64,000 nt of DNA from positions 62,001 to 126,000 of the forward strand of contig NZ_BNAF01000004.1 of NCBI RefSeq assembly GCF_014653155.1. Reading direction: 5' to 3'. Below are positions 16,620 through 25,324 of the stretch, in pieces. The notes under the pieces are model-generated. The model was given only the letters and a program-made list of their open reading frames with translations, was not told the origin of the DNA and did not search any database. A program made the translations under genes and the position numbers. Numbering within the stretch: the first letter of the stretch is position 1; each line of letters opens with the position of its first letter. The stretch comes from Sphingobacterium griseoflavum. Its GTDB lineage: Bacteria > Bacteroidota > Bacteroidia > Sphingobacteriales > Sphingobacteriaceae.

Positions 16620-17624
16620 ATGTTCTTTTCTGTTATCATTCCGCTCTATAACCGTCCGCAAGAAATCGATGAGCTTTTGCATTCACTCACGTTACAAACG
16701 TATCCCCACTTTGAGGTTATTGTGGTCGAAGATGGTTCATCTGTAGCGGCAGAAGCGATCGTAGCACGGTATCAGGATCTCTTAAATGTATCCTATTATG
16801 CAAAAGCTAACGAAGGACAAGGTTTTGCCCGGAATTATGGCTTCGCCCGCGCCAAAGGCGATTACTTTATCGTATTTGATTCCGATGTTCTTGTACCCGC
16901 TACATATTTCCAAACGGTAATAGATGGCTTGGAAAGGGATGGTTGGGATGCATTCGGAGGGCCAGATGCCGCCCACCGATCTTTTACGTCCATACAAAAA
17001 GCGATCAGCTATTCGATGACGAGTCCTTTTACCACAGGTGGAATTCGAGGCAATAAGAGACACGTAGGTGTGTTTCATCCACGCAGCTTTAACATGGGGC
17101 TTTCAAAAGCTGTTTATAAGAAAACCGGAGGATTTAAATTGGCTCGTCGATCTGAAGACATTGAGTTTAGCATACGGATGTTGGCTTGTGGATTTCGCGT
17201 AGGTTTGATTCCCGAGGCCTTTGTTTACCATAAACGCCGAGCTACGTTTGTGCAATTCTTTAAACAGACCAACTTTTTTGGCAAAGGCCGCATTGATATT
17301 TATCGGATGTTTCCACAGGAACTGAAGGCGGTACATGCCCTGCCTACAATTTTTACAATAGGCTTGTTCACCCTGCTCTTATTGAATGTCTTTTTTGTGA
17401 TTTTTGATACGAAAGGTTACTTCCTTTCCGCGCTAACGATAACGGGCAACATGCTGCTTTTGAGCTACAGCTTGTTGCTATTTGCCCATGCATGTATGCA
17501 AACAAAGAGCATGGTCGTTGGATTTTTGAGTGTTATCGCAGCGTACACACAGCTGATTGCATACGGCACCGGCTTCTTGGAGAGCTATGTTACCGATGTA
17601 TTGTTGAAAAATAACGGCCGTTAA
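16620..17624 (+). CDS. Glycosyltransferase family 2 with C-terminal membrane helices
   Basis: 334-residue GT-A fold enzyme beginning FFSVIIPLYNRPQEIDELL, with VVEDGSS, GQGFARNYGFARAKGDYFIVFDSDV (the acidic metal site) and a later RRSEDIEFSIRML block typical of family 2. The last third carries about three hydrophobic helices, so it is membrane bound. The frame extends to 16554 but the ATG at 16620, one base after the previous stop, gives the proper domain start. Donor and acceptor are unknown; with its neighbour it probably makes or modifies a surface glycan or glycolipid. Confidence 0.9.
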   Translation: MFFSVIIPLYNRPQEIDELLHSLTLQTYPHFEVIVVEDGSSVAAEAIVARYQDLLNVSYYAKANEGQGFARNYGFARAKGDYFIVFDSDVLVPATYFQTVIDGLERDGWDAFGGPDAAHRSFTSIQKAISYSMTSPFTTGGIRGNKRHVGVFHPRSFNMGLSKAVYKKTGGFKLARRSEDIEFSIRMLACGFRVGLIPEAFVYHKRRATFVQFFKQTNFFGKGRIDIYRMFPQELKAVHALPTIFTIGLFTLLLLNVFFVIFDTKGYFLSALTITGNMLLLSYSLLLFAHACMQTKSMVVGFLSVIAAYTQLIAYGTGFLESYVTDVLLKNNGR

Positions 17625-17673
17625 GCTCGGTAAATTGTATAAAGTTTGTTATTTTGTTTAAAAATAGAGAAGT

Positions 17674-17946
17674 GTGATTGCTAGTACACAACATAATTTG
17701 GGAAAGCTGGAAGATCTATTTTCGGATCTTGGCTATCGAGTGCGTTACGAGAAAGGTTCTTTTCGGACAGGTGCTTGCGTACTGCAGCACACGAAGGTTA
17801 TTATGGTCAACAAGTTTTCCAATTTGGAAGTCAGAATACAATCGTTGATCCTGTTACTGCGTGAAATGGAAGTCGATACCGACATGCTTGATGATAAGAA
17901 ACGTGAATTTTTCCGAGCGGTAAAGAAAGTAGAGGCACTGCTGTGA
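17674..17946 (+). CDS. Small hypothetical protein, GTG start
   Basis: 90 residues, mixed alpha/beta pattern, no signal peptide. The sequence (GKLEDLFSDLGYRVRYEKGSFRTGACVL, VIMVNKFSNLEVRIQSLILLLREME) resembles a small conserved protein often found in Bacteroidota, but I cannot name a domain. It uses a GTG start and its stop overlaps the GTG start of the MBL hydrolase in GTGA, so the two are translationally coupled. Confidence 0.78.
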   Translation: MIASTQHNLGKLEDLFSDLGYRVRYEKGSFRTGACVLQHTKVIMVNKFSNLEVRIQSLILLLREMEVDTDMLDDKKREFFRAVKKVEALL

Positions 17947-18707
17947 GGGTAACTTTTTTAGGCACAGGAACGTCACAGGGCGTACCGGTAATAGCTTGTC
18001 AATGTGCGGTTTGCCAATCGGTGGATAGTCGGGACAAGCGGCTTCGGACGTCCATATTTTTGGAAATTGGTGATTTGCATATCGTGGTGGACACCGGGCC
18101 GGATTTTCGATATCAGATGCTGCGTGAGCATGTCCGACATGTGGATGCTGTACTGATTACCCATGCGCACAAAGACCATATTGCTGGGATGGATGATGTG
18201 CGAGCTTTTAATTATCAACAGCAACATGCTATCCCTATTTATGCAACTGGCGTGACGCACGAAGCTTTGAAGCGAGAGTTTTACTACGCTTTTGGCGATA
18301 TTAAATATCCAGGAGTACCCCGTTTAGAATTGCGGCCGATCGTAGCCGGTCAATCTTTTCTAATTCGCGATGAACAGGTAATGCCCTTCGAGGTGATGCA
18401 TCACAAGATGCCTGTCTTGGGCTTTCGGTTTGGTGATTTCGCCTATATCACCGATGCGAAAACAATTTCGGAGTCATCCAGAGCACTTTTGCAAGGTGTT
18501 AAAGTTTTGGTCGTAAATGCTTTGCAGGAGGAGCCGCATATCTCGCATTTCACCCGGGAGGAAGCGCTACAGTTCGCAAAGGAGCTAAATGCCGAGGAAA
18601 CTTATTTGACCCATATCAGCCACCGCTTTGGGAAACATGCAGATATCGAGCAGGATTTGCCTGCAGGTGTCCATGTCGCCTTCGACGGATTGAAGATTAC
18701 CGTCTAA
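17943..18707 (+). CDS. MBL-fold metal-dependent hydrolase
   Basis: 254-residue metallo-beta-lactamase-fold protein of the PhnP/phosphoribosyl cyclic phosphodiesterase-like group. It begins VTFLGTGTSQGVPVIACQCAVCQS, has VVDTGPDFRYQM and the metal motif THAHKDHIAGMDDV, a later His-rich block HHKMPVLGFRFGDFAYITDAK and LTHISHRFGKH at the end. The two early cysteines (CQCAVC) are typical of this group. It probably hydrolyses a phosphodiester or related small molecule; the substrate is unknown. It overlaps the upstream gene by 4 nt. Confidence 0.88.
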   Translation: MRVTFLGTGTSQGVPVIACQCAVCQSVDSRDKRLRTSIFLEIGDLHIVVDTGPDFRYQMLREHVRHVDAVLITHAHKDHIAGMDDVRAFNYQQQHAIPIYATGVTHEALKREFYYAFGDIKYPGVPRLELRPIVAGQSFLIRDEQVMPFEVMHHKMPVLGFRFGDFAYITDAKTISESSRALLQGVKVLVVNALQEEPHISHFTREEALQFAKELNAEETYLTHISHRFGKHADIEQDLPAGVHVAFDGLKITV

Positions 18708-18815
18708 CTCTGTTCAATTCGTCAAATAAACCAAAACTTTTCTTGACATTACCTTGTTCTATTAAAAGAAAACATAAAAGATATAACAAGATTATTAAAT
18801 TCAATTGTAAAAGTT

Positions 18816-18968
18816 ATGGGAAACATTCTTTATTTAGTCGCCGTTATTTTAGTAATAATTTGGGCTGTTAGCTTCTTTGGAGGTTATGCAACAGGTGGTA
18901 TCATTCACATCCTATTGGTTATTGCCATCATTGCTATCCTTTTGCGTGTTATACGAGGGGCCGCTTAG
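18816..18968 (+). CDS. Small two-helix membrane protein, lmo0937 family type
   Basis: 50-residue protein starting MGNILYLVAVILVIIWAV with two hydrophobic helices joined by a Gly-rich turn (FFGGYATGG) and ending LLVIAIIAILLRVIRGAA. This matches the very short lmo0937-type membrane proteins found widely in Firmicutes and Bacteroidota, function unknown and sometimes linked to stress. The 3' end overlaps the 3' end of the convergent ispD gene by 20 nt. The intact frame, family-like sequence and sensible start support it. Confidence 0.8.
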   Translation: MGNILYLVAVILVIIWAVSFFGGYATGGIIHILLVIAIIAILLRVIRGAA

Positions 18969-19662
18969 CTTTTAATGCATGCAAGTATAACTGGGCTATC
19001 GCTATGTCTTCAGGAAAGGTGATTTTTAGATTGCTATATTCGCCAGGAATGAGGTGTATGCGATAGCCCATTTTTTCGACCACAGAAGCATCGTCGGTAA
19101 ATGTTGCAAGCTCGGGCTGCGCGAAAGCTTCCTTTAATATCGATGCCTTAAAGGTTTGCGGGGTCTGTATAATCCAGACCCTTTCTCTATTTGTAGCTTC
19201 ACTATGCTGCATATCACCTAACCTCACCGAATTGGTGCTCTGCAGGGCAAGCGTTGTGGCTCCATGTATGGCGGTTTCCGTAAAGCATTTAGCTATAAGT
19301 TGGGCAGATACAACAGGACGGGCAGCATCGTGTATGGCAATTAGGATGTCCTCGAGCGGCGATTTTTCCGATTCTAAAATCTTCATTATACCATTTTTTA
19401 CACTCTGAAAGCGGCTTTCTCCGCCATCCAGCACACGATGCGGACTAACAAAATGATATTGCGAACACAGGTCTGCCCAATACGTCTGCATGTCCCTGTG
19501 TAATGCAACCAATATTTCCGGAGAGTTGCTTGACGTCGCAAAGCAATCTATTGTGTTCATGAGAATCGGGCGTCCGTCAAGTAAATGAAACTGTTTTGGA
19601 AGGTCGCTATTCATCCTGGTTCCTTTTCCTCCTGCGGCTATTATCACATATCTCTTTTGCAT
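18949..19662 (-). CDS. ispD: 2-C-methyl-D-erythritol 4-phosphate cytidylyltransferase
   Basis: Third step of the MEP isoprenoid pathway: MEP plus CTP to CDP-ME. The 237-residue protein starts KRYVIIAAGGKGTRMNSDLPKQF, the CTP-binding loop, has LIAIHDAARPVVSAQLI and ERVWIIQTPQTFK, then TDDASVVEKMGYRIHLIPGEYSNLKITFPEDI, all IspD hallmarks. It appears to be a single gene between sbcC and a convergent small membrane protein, which it overlaps by 20 nt at the 3' end. Confidence 0.95.
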   Translation of the reverse strand: MQKRYVIIAAGGKGTRMNSDLPKQFHLLDGRPILMNTIDCFATSSNSPEILVALHRDMQTYWADLCSQYHFVSPHRVLDGGESRFQSVKNGIMKILESEKSPLEDILIAIHDAARPVVSAQLIAKCFTETAIHGATTLALQSTNSVRLGDMQHSEATNRERVWIIQTPQTFKASILKEAFAQPELATFTDDASVVEKMGYRIHLIPGEYSNLKITFPEDIAIAQLYLHALKAKRPLV

Positions 19663-19698
19663 TTCTATTTTTTTTTGATGGCGGGATGGCGAATGTCA

Positions 19699-22600
19699 CT
19701 ATGGCAGATAATTGATTTTGCTTCCCGTTTCTGGATCATTATATACATTCACGGCGCGAGGTATACGCTCCTTCAACTCCTCCACATGGGATATGATGCC
19801 TACAATGCGATTCTCTCGGTGGAGATATTGTAGGGTCTCAAACACGGTATTCATACTCTCGGCGTCTTGCGTGCCAAATCCCTCGTCAATAAAGAAGAAA
19901 TTTTTATCGGCATGGTTGAGCGTTTGTATACTTTCAGCGAGCGCCAAGGCCAGGCACAGCGATGCTTGAAAACCTTGCCCGCCAGATAGCGTCTTTACAG
20001 AGCGTCTAAAACCATTGTTCAAGTAGTCCACCACCTCAAATTCATTGCTTTCGTTGATGGTTAGGCTCAAGTTGTTACGTGTCAGTCGGTGGAAACGTAA
20101 GTTGGCTATTTCGCAAAGACGCTGTAGGTGTATACTGGAAACGTAATTTACGAAGCCAGCTCCCCTGAACAGGTTTTCAAGTGTGGTCAAATTGCTCCTA
20201 CGTAATGATACTTTTTCATACTCCTCTAATAGCTTTTCTTTTTTCTGCGTTTCGGCTAAAAGGTGTGCACACTCCTTTTCTAAAGCCCCAACGAAGCGGA
20301 TGCGCAATTCCAGTTCCTCTTTTTTCAATTGGAACAACTGCACTTGTTCTTGGTATACGTCTTCCTGATAGTTATCGTCGGCGATTTTAGCCTCCAGCTC
20401 AACAAGCTGGTTGCCTGTCATTTGGAAATGGAGATTAAAGTTTTGGATGGCATCTCTAATCTGCATTACATTCAACTGCTTCTGGAGGATATGCTGCACC
20501 TCCATGATATCACTATACCCAAATTCATCCAACAGCGAGGATATCTCTGCTTGTTTCGTACTTAATTGTTGGTAAAGGTGATGAAACTGTTCCTTGGCAG
20601 CATGACGTTCACCAGTGATCGCCGCAAATTCGGTTTTCAGCCGTTGTATAGTCTCGGTCAAAGACCTATGACTATCTTCTAGATATTTTATACGGTTCTC
20701 GGTTTGCTGTTTACGGCTGATCAACGCAGTTTCTTTCTGTTGCGCAAATTCAGCGAGGGTGAGCACTTGCAATTGCTGCTCGCTCTGTCGGACGAGGCTA
20801 TCCACGACTACCAGCTCTTGTTCCAAGTTTGACAGGGTGGTTTTATATTTCTCAACCTTGTTTTGGACAGATACAAGACGTTGGCGTAACTCTTTTAATT
20901 CGAGCTCGACATTCCTAATGGTGTTTTCAGCCATTTGATTCTTGCTTTTATACAAGAGAAAGGGCTCCTTATCATCGGCAGAGAAATCTTTCCATACGAA
21001 GGCCGACATGTGTGCGGTATACTGGTTTTCGAGTTGGGTTAGCGATACGTTGAGTTGCTGTACCTGCATACTTTTCTCTGCATGCAGTATACTTGCATGG
21101 GTCAATTCTTGGAACGTATTTTTCAATCCGGTTAAACAGTCGTGTATGGTACTCTGTTTCGATTTGAGTTCATTCTGCCAGAGAGATACATCATGTGTCT
21201 CTCGGTGTTGAGGATGTTCAAGGGATCCGCACAGTGGGCAGGGGTATCCATCAACTAGGTTTTCTGAAAATTCGATCAATGCCACTTGAACCTGCAGTTG
21301 TGTTTCCTCTTTTTGCAGATCAAGCAGTTGCTGCTGGTATTGCTGCTCTAATTGGCGAATTTCCCCTTCCCAATTATCCATATGAAGCTTGTTGACAGTG
21401 AATTTTTTTTCTGCCAACGCCCTGTCATTTTCCCAAATTTCCCCTTGTTTTTTGGCATCGTAAATCTTATCTAATAACGTATCCTGCGTTTGATACCAGC
21501 TTTCTAGGGCAAGTAGGATTGCTGTATCCACCTTTTTCTGTTTTAGAGATTCCAGAAACAGTTCCTTTTCTTGCAATGTTTCCAACAATGCGCGTTCCTC
21601 TTCTTTGACTTGTCCGAGGTATGGTTTGCCGTCTTCCAGACGTTTGCCTATGATGCGTTTTTGCTCGCGTTGTTGTTGGATTTGAATAAGTAGCTTTAGG
21701 TCTTGACTTTCGCGTTTGAACTTTTCAAGCTGCAGATAATCGGATTCTATTTTTCGCCACTGCTTTTCCTGTTCCTCCAAATGGGAGAGGGTCTCCTCTT
21801 TGCGGGTTGTCAATTGTTGTATGCGCAGGGTCACCAGCTCCTTGTCCTTGTTGAGCGTCTGCGCATGCTGGAGAATCTCTTTGAAAGCATGTAGTGTGCT
21901 TTCGTAAATTGCCAGCTCCTGTTGCTGCTGAAGGATTTTGGGCAGCTCGTCCCGTAGCTGCGCAACTTCCATTTGCTTAACGGTGAGTTCCGCCCTCAGA
22001 CGTTTGCTCTCTGCCATACGGCTTAGTGCAATCTCCAATGCGGCCGTCTCTTCTTTTAAGTTATTCAGGTTTAGCTGAGCGTTTGTTAACTCCTCTCGTT
22101 TGGCCTGCAAAATCTCGGAACTCACCGATTCAAATCCAGATAGCGCTCCTTTGAGCACTTCCATCTTACTATTGTTTTGGCGTTGTAAGAGAGATACCTT
22201 AGGACCTAGATCGAAACGATTCAGGTGAAAAATTTCCTTCATCATCTCGGATCGGTCCTTTCCTCGAAGTTCTAAAAATTCTTTGAATTGCCCCTGTGGA
22301 ATAATAATGGTGCGTCTGAAGTTTGCGTAGGTCAGACGTGTGATTTCTGCACCATCTGCGGAATCAAGAGGTAGCCATCGGCCCTCTCGCCATTCGTAAG
22401 CGTATCGCTCTAGGGCGGTCGTTTCTTCGAACTTCTTTCGCCTTTTCCACTGCGCAACAAAGCGAAATTTACGCTGATCAAAATTGTAAAACTCGAAGAC
22501 TATGCAAGCCTGATCAGACTGCAGGTTGAGCATGTTATATGTGCGTTTTTCCTGTTTGTTGAGACGCTCTGTCTCGCCATACAGTGCGAAACTGATAGCT

Positions 22601-22737
22601 TCGATGATCGAGGATTTTCCGGAACCTACTTTTCCAAATATGCCGAAAAGACCTGCTTCGGTTAACGTTGTAAAATCAATTTCCTGTTTTTGTTGATAGG
22701 AGTATAATCCTTCAATACTTAAATATAAAGGTAGCAC
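19699..22737 (-). CDS. sbcC: SbcC exonuclease subunit (Rad50-like ATPase)
   Basis: ATPase subunit of the SbcCD nuclease, which cuts DNA hairpins and protein-blocked ends. N-terminal Walker A FGKVGSGKSSIIEAISFALYG is near residue 35; a very long coiled coil follows, interrupted near residue 497 by the zinc hook CPLC; the C-terminal half-ATPase carries the signature VKTLSGGQGFQASLCLALALAE and Walker B FFFIDEGFGTQD. 1012 residues is normal. It uses a GTG start 3 nt after the sbcD stop, so the pair forms an operon. Confidence 0.96.
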   Translation of the reverse strand: MLPLYLSIEGLYSYQQKQEIDFTTLTEAGLFGIFGKVGSGKSSIIEAISFALYGETERLNKQEKRTYNMLNLQSDQACIVFEFYNFDQRKFRFVAQWKRRKKFEETTALERYAYEWREGRWLPLDSADGAEITRLTYANFRRTIIIPQGQFKEFLELRGKDRSEMMKEIFHLNRFDLGPKVSLLQRQNNSKMEVLKGALSGFESVSSEILQAKREELTNAQLNLNNLKEETAALEIALSRMAESKRLRAELTVKQMEVAQLRDELPKILQQQQELAIYESTLHAFKEILQHAQTLNKDKELVTLRIQQLTTRKEETLSHLEEQEKQWRKIESDYLQLEKFKRESQDLKLLIQIQQQREQKRIIGKRLEDGKPYLGQVKEEERALLETLQEKELFLESLKQKKVDTAILLALESWYQTQDTLLDKIYDAKKQGEIWENDRALAEKKFTVNKLHMDNWEGEIRQLEQQYQQQLLDLQKEETQLQVQVALIEFSENLVDGYPCPLCGSLEHPQHRETHDVSLWQNELKSKQSTIHDCLTGLKNTFQELTHASILHAEKSMQVQQLNVSLTQLENQYTAHMSAFVWKDFSADDKEPFLLYKSKNQMAENTIRNVELELKELRQRLVSVQNKVEKYKTTLSNLEQELVVVDSLVRQSEQQLQVLTLAEFAQQKETALISRKQQTENRIKYLEDSHRSLTETIQRLKTEFAAITGERHAAKEQFHHLYQQLSTKQAEISSLLDEFGYSDIMEVQHILQKQLNVMQIRDAIQNFNLHFQMTGNQLVELEAKIADDNYQEDVYQEQVQLFQLKKEELELRIRFVGALEKECAHLLAETQKKEKLLEEYEKVSLRRSNLTTLENLFRGAGFVNYVSSIHLQRLCEIANLRFHRLTRNNLSLTINESNEFEVVDYLNNGFRRSVKTLSGGQGFQASLCLALALAESIQTLNHADKNFFFIDEGFGTQDAESMNTVFETLQYLHRENRIVGIISHVEELKERIPRAVNVYNDPETGSKINYLP

Positions 22738-22740
22738 GCT

Positions 22741-23967
22741 TTATTCCTCCGTTTCTGTTTCGCTATTCATTACTTCATTCAGTAGCTGCATGATCTCGGC
22801 ATTGGGCTCTTGTCCAAAGCGATATTGGAAGTAATCCTTGAAAAGAGCATCCACCTCCTGATCCAAGTTAATGGACTGTACTTTATCTTCCGTCATTTCT
22901 TCCGATTTTACGACCGGTATAACGTGGATGATACCGTCGTGTGCCTCGTGAATTCTTTTTAGTGCTCCGGAGCTCACAAATGTGTTGCTGATAAGCGTAA
23001 GTTCTACCAAGGTATACGGATTGGCTTGAAGCCAGATTACCGCTTCATCAATATCCATGAACCTTTTGCGGTGAAGCCTTCGTCCGCTTTGCAACGGGAT
23101 TTTATTATATCGCACAGACTGGCCGGGGACGGCCTCAACGAGGACGACGCCTTTTTCTTGTCCGGCTTCGGAAAACGAATAAGCCAGTGGACTGCTGGAA
23201 TATACTACGGGCGATCCGTGTCCCCCAATTTCCTGAAAACGGTGTAAATGGCCCAAAGCGGTATATTGAATCTGCGGCGGGATGCCATCCGAGTAGATCA
23301 AGTCGGCATGGCCTACCTTGATGGGTTTTTCTCCTTCCGGTTCTTCTAGAAGCTGACCTCCGCGTTTGAGCATGTAAAGATGGGCGGTAAGCATATTGAC
23401 CCCGCGTTTATCGCAATGCTTATCGGCCACTGTCTGCCAATGCTGATGCAACACCTCATTTAACTTTTGCTCTTTACCGTCCAATCCGAGAAATTGCCTG
23501 AGCCGAAGTTCGTTGGCAAAAGGCGTATGTATAAAACGGATAGGGTAGTCATATCGAGGCAACAACAGTTCGATAAAGCCCTCATCTGTCTTCGAAATAG
23601 CGTAACCATGCTGCACCTCAAATGCTGTTACTTGAGCTTTGGGATAACCAATAAAGATAATACCGCACTCGCGAGCCAAAATATCTGGTGCATCTATTCT
23701 ATCTGCGCTGTCATGATTGCCGGCTATCACAATGACGGGACGCTGGCCATTATTGCTCAAGCAACGTAAGGTCTTATAAAGAAGTTCTACCGCTTCTACG
23801 GGAGGATTGAACGTGTCAAAAATATCTCCGGCGATAACAACGACATCGACATCCTCTCGATTTGCTATATCGGTTATTTCGTTCAGCACGTCTCGCTGCT
23901 CATCCAAACGAGAAAAATAATCTAGTTTTTTTCCGAGGTGCCAATCTGCTGTATGTAATATCTTCAT
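22741..23967 (-). CDS. sbcD: SbcD exonuclease subunit (Mre11-like)
   Basis: Nuclease subunit of SbcCD. The calcineurin-like metallophosphoesterase motifs are all present: DWHLGK (residues 8-13), VIAGDIFD, VIAGNHDSADRI, and TAHLYM / ALGHLHR in the second half. 408 residues matches SbcD. It precedes sbcC by 3 nt and is the promoter-proximal gene of the pair. Confidence 0.95.
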   Translation of the reverse strand: MKILHTADWHLGKKLDYFSRLDEQRDVLNEITDIANREDVDVVVIAGDIFDTFNPPVEAVELLYKTLRCLSNNGQRPVIVIAGNHDSADRIDAPDILARECGIIFIGYPKAQVTAFEVQHGYAISKTDEGFIELLLPRYDYPIRFIHTPFANELRLRQFLGLDGKEQKLNEVLHQHWQTVADKHCDKRGVNMLTAHLYMLKRGGQLLEEPEGEKPIKVGHADLIYSDGIPPQIQYTALGHLHRFQEIGGHGSPVVYSSSPLAYSFSEAGQEKGVVLVEAVPGQSVRYNKIPLQSGRRLHRKRFMDIDEAVIWLQANPYTLVELTLISNTFVSSGALKRIHEAHDGIIHVIPVVKSEEMTEDKVQSINLDQEVDALFKDYFQYRFGQEPNAEIMQLLNEVMNSETETEE

Positions 23968-24082
23968 CCTGATTTTAAATTTGGATAATAAACAATGAAC
24001 ATGAAATATTCGCTTATGCTAACACCGTTTGGAAAACATCACGGGCATTTCGCCGGGCCGGCATATCTACGATTTTACTTCG

Positions 24083-24382
24083 TCACCCTAGATTTTTTTG
24101 ATCGCGTTGTTTCTCGGAATGTCCCAAGTGTTTCGTAGGATTGACGATGTCCCGCACCAACTGTTTGAGCTCTTTGATCTCTGGAAACCTTCCTTCTACT
24201 TTTCTGTCGAAAAGCAGTTTGTTTCCTACGGAAACACAAAAATCCCCGGCACGCTCGCTCGGGACTAGGGTCACGCCATAGATATCATCCACGAAAGTGC
24301 TCAAAAGCTCTTGGGCGAAGTATGCTGCACGCAGCATCCATCCACATTTCGGGCAGTATACAATGGTAACCGTTTCTTTCAT
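24083..24382 (-). CDS. Rdx/SelT-SelW family thioredoxin-like protein (Cys form)
   Basis: 99-residue protein with the short thioredoxin-like fold of the Rdx family. The redox motif CPKCGW is at residues 10-15, in the place where vertebrate SelW has CxxU, so this is a Cys homologue. The middle has VTLVPSERAGDFCVSVGNKLLFDRK and the end IKELKQLVRDIVNPTKHLG, as in bacterial members. Probably a cytosolic thiol redox protein; the partner is unknown. Confidence 0.87.
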   Translation of the reverse strand: MKETVTIVYCPKCGWMLRAAYFAQELLSTFVDDIYGVTLVPSERAGDFCVSVGNKLLFDRKVEGRFPEIKELKQLVRDIVNPTKHLGHSEKQRDQKNLG

Positions 24383-24600
24383 GACAGCTCCTTTTTTTCA
24401 AAAGTAAACAAATCGAAGGACAGATAAAACCTTATTTTGCGGATCGCGACGACCGTTTGGTTGATCCGGGTTAACTGTTTTCGAAAAAAACTGATCGGGC
24501 AAGGGCAGTCCATTCATTTTTTTAATTGAGTATCTGCCTACATTGTTGTATTTTAGAAGGCTGAAATTAATTAATCATAGATGCTAGCAACGAGATTAAC

Positions 24601-25296
24601 ATGAATTGGATAATTTTTTTGCCAATGCTGCTTCTTGTCGTACAAGTTTCGCATGCCCAGCAACAGGCAGTAAAAGGAAGGACATCGTATAACTTTTTGA
24701 TTGATACGGAGCAGTATGATAAAGAAAAGAAAAACCCACTTTTGATTTTTTTACATGGTAAAAGCCTCTCTGGACATGATCTAGATCGTGTGAAGCGCTA
24801 TGGTGTGCTGTATGCTAAGAATAGGGGCGTGTCGATGCCAGCTTCAATAGTCGTAGCACCGCAAACTTCAAACGGCTGGGATCCCGATAAAGTCAAAGAA
24901 GTGTTGACTTATGTCGTCGATAACTACAACGTTGATAAAGATCGGGTGTATGTTTGCGGGATGAGTATGGGGGGCTATGGTACCATGGATTTTGTGGGTA
25001 GATATCCGGAATTGGTGGCCGCTGCTGTGGCTATTTGTGGAGGAGGAAGTTTAAAATATGCGGAATCGTTGGCTACCGTCCCTCTATGGATACAGCACGG
25101 CAGTGCAGATCGAGCTGTGCCAGCATCCGAATCGAAGAAAATTTATCAAGCTATAAAAAAAGCCAACCCCGATGCAAAAGCCAAACTAACCATCATTCCC
25201 GGTGGCACGCACGGTAGTGTAGAACGGCTTTTCCACCGCGATGATATTTATGAATGGTTATTTGCGCATACAAGGAACAGCAGCCGCGTATTTTGA
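24601..25296 (+). CDS. Secreted alpha/beta hydrolase (carboxylesterase type)
   Basis: 231 residues with a signal peptide (MNWIIFLPMLLLVVQVSHAQ, likely cleaved after SHA). The mature part has the oxyanion region LLIFLHGKSLSGHD, the nucleophile elbow CGMSMGGYGTMD (GxSxG), an acid in QHGSADRAVPASESK and a catalytic His in GGTHGSVERLF. This is the pattern of phospholipase/carboxylesterase-like and feruloyl-esterase-like hydrolases. It is probably periplasmic. Substrate unknown. The SPL-type gene starts 29 nt after its stop, from its own promoter. Confidence 0.88.
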   Translation: MNWIIFLPMLLLVVQVSHAQQQAVKGRTSYNFLIDTEQYDKEKKNPLLIFLHGKSLSGHDLDRVKRYGVLYAKNRGVSMPASIVVAPQTSNGWDPDKVKEVLTYVVDNYNVDKDRVYVCGMSMGGYGTMDFVGRYPELVAAAVAICGGGSLKYAESLATVPLWIQHGSADRAVPASESKKIYQAIKKANPDAKAKLTIIPGGTHGSVERLFHRDDIYEWLFAHTRNSSRVF

Positions 25297-25321
25297 TTTA
25301 CTAAATATTTTAGTAAATTTG
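25292..25321 (+). promoter_or_regulatory. Promoter of the radical SAM gene
   Basis: TTTG (25292-25295), 18 nt, TAAATTTG (25314-25321), a very good Bacteroidota promoter. The ATG begins at 25325, so the mRNA is likely leaderless or nearly so. Confidence 0.7.
25297..25317. promoter_or_regulatory. Palindromic operator, copy 1
   Basis: TTTACTAA-ATATT-TTAGTAAA fills the spacer between the -33 and -7 boxes and overlaps the -7 box. The same half-sites with the same 5-nt spacing occur upstream of radC (27477-27497). The position fits a repressor site. Confidence 0.7.
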
Positions 25322-25324
25322 TGC

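Noticed and set aside
25241-25324. Longer start of the radical SAM protein inside the esterase gene
   Set aside because: A strong promoter lies inside this stretch, so the extended frame would not be on the mRNA.
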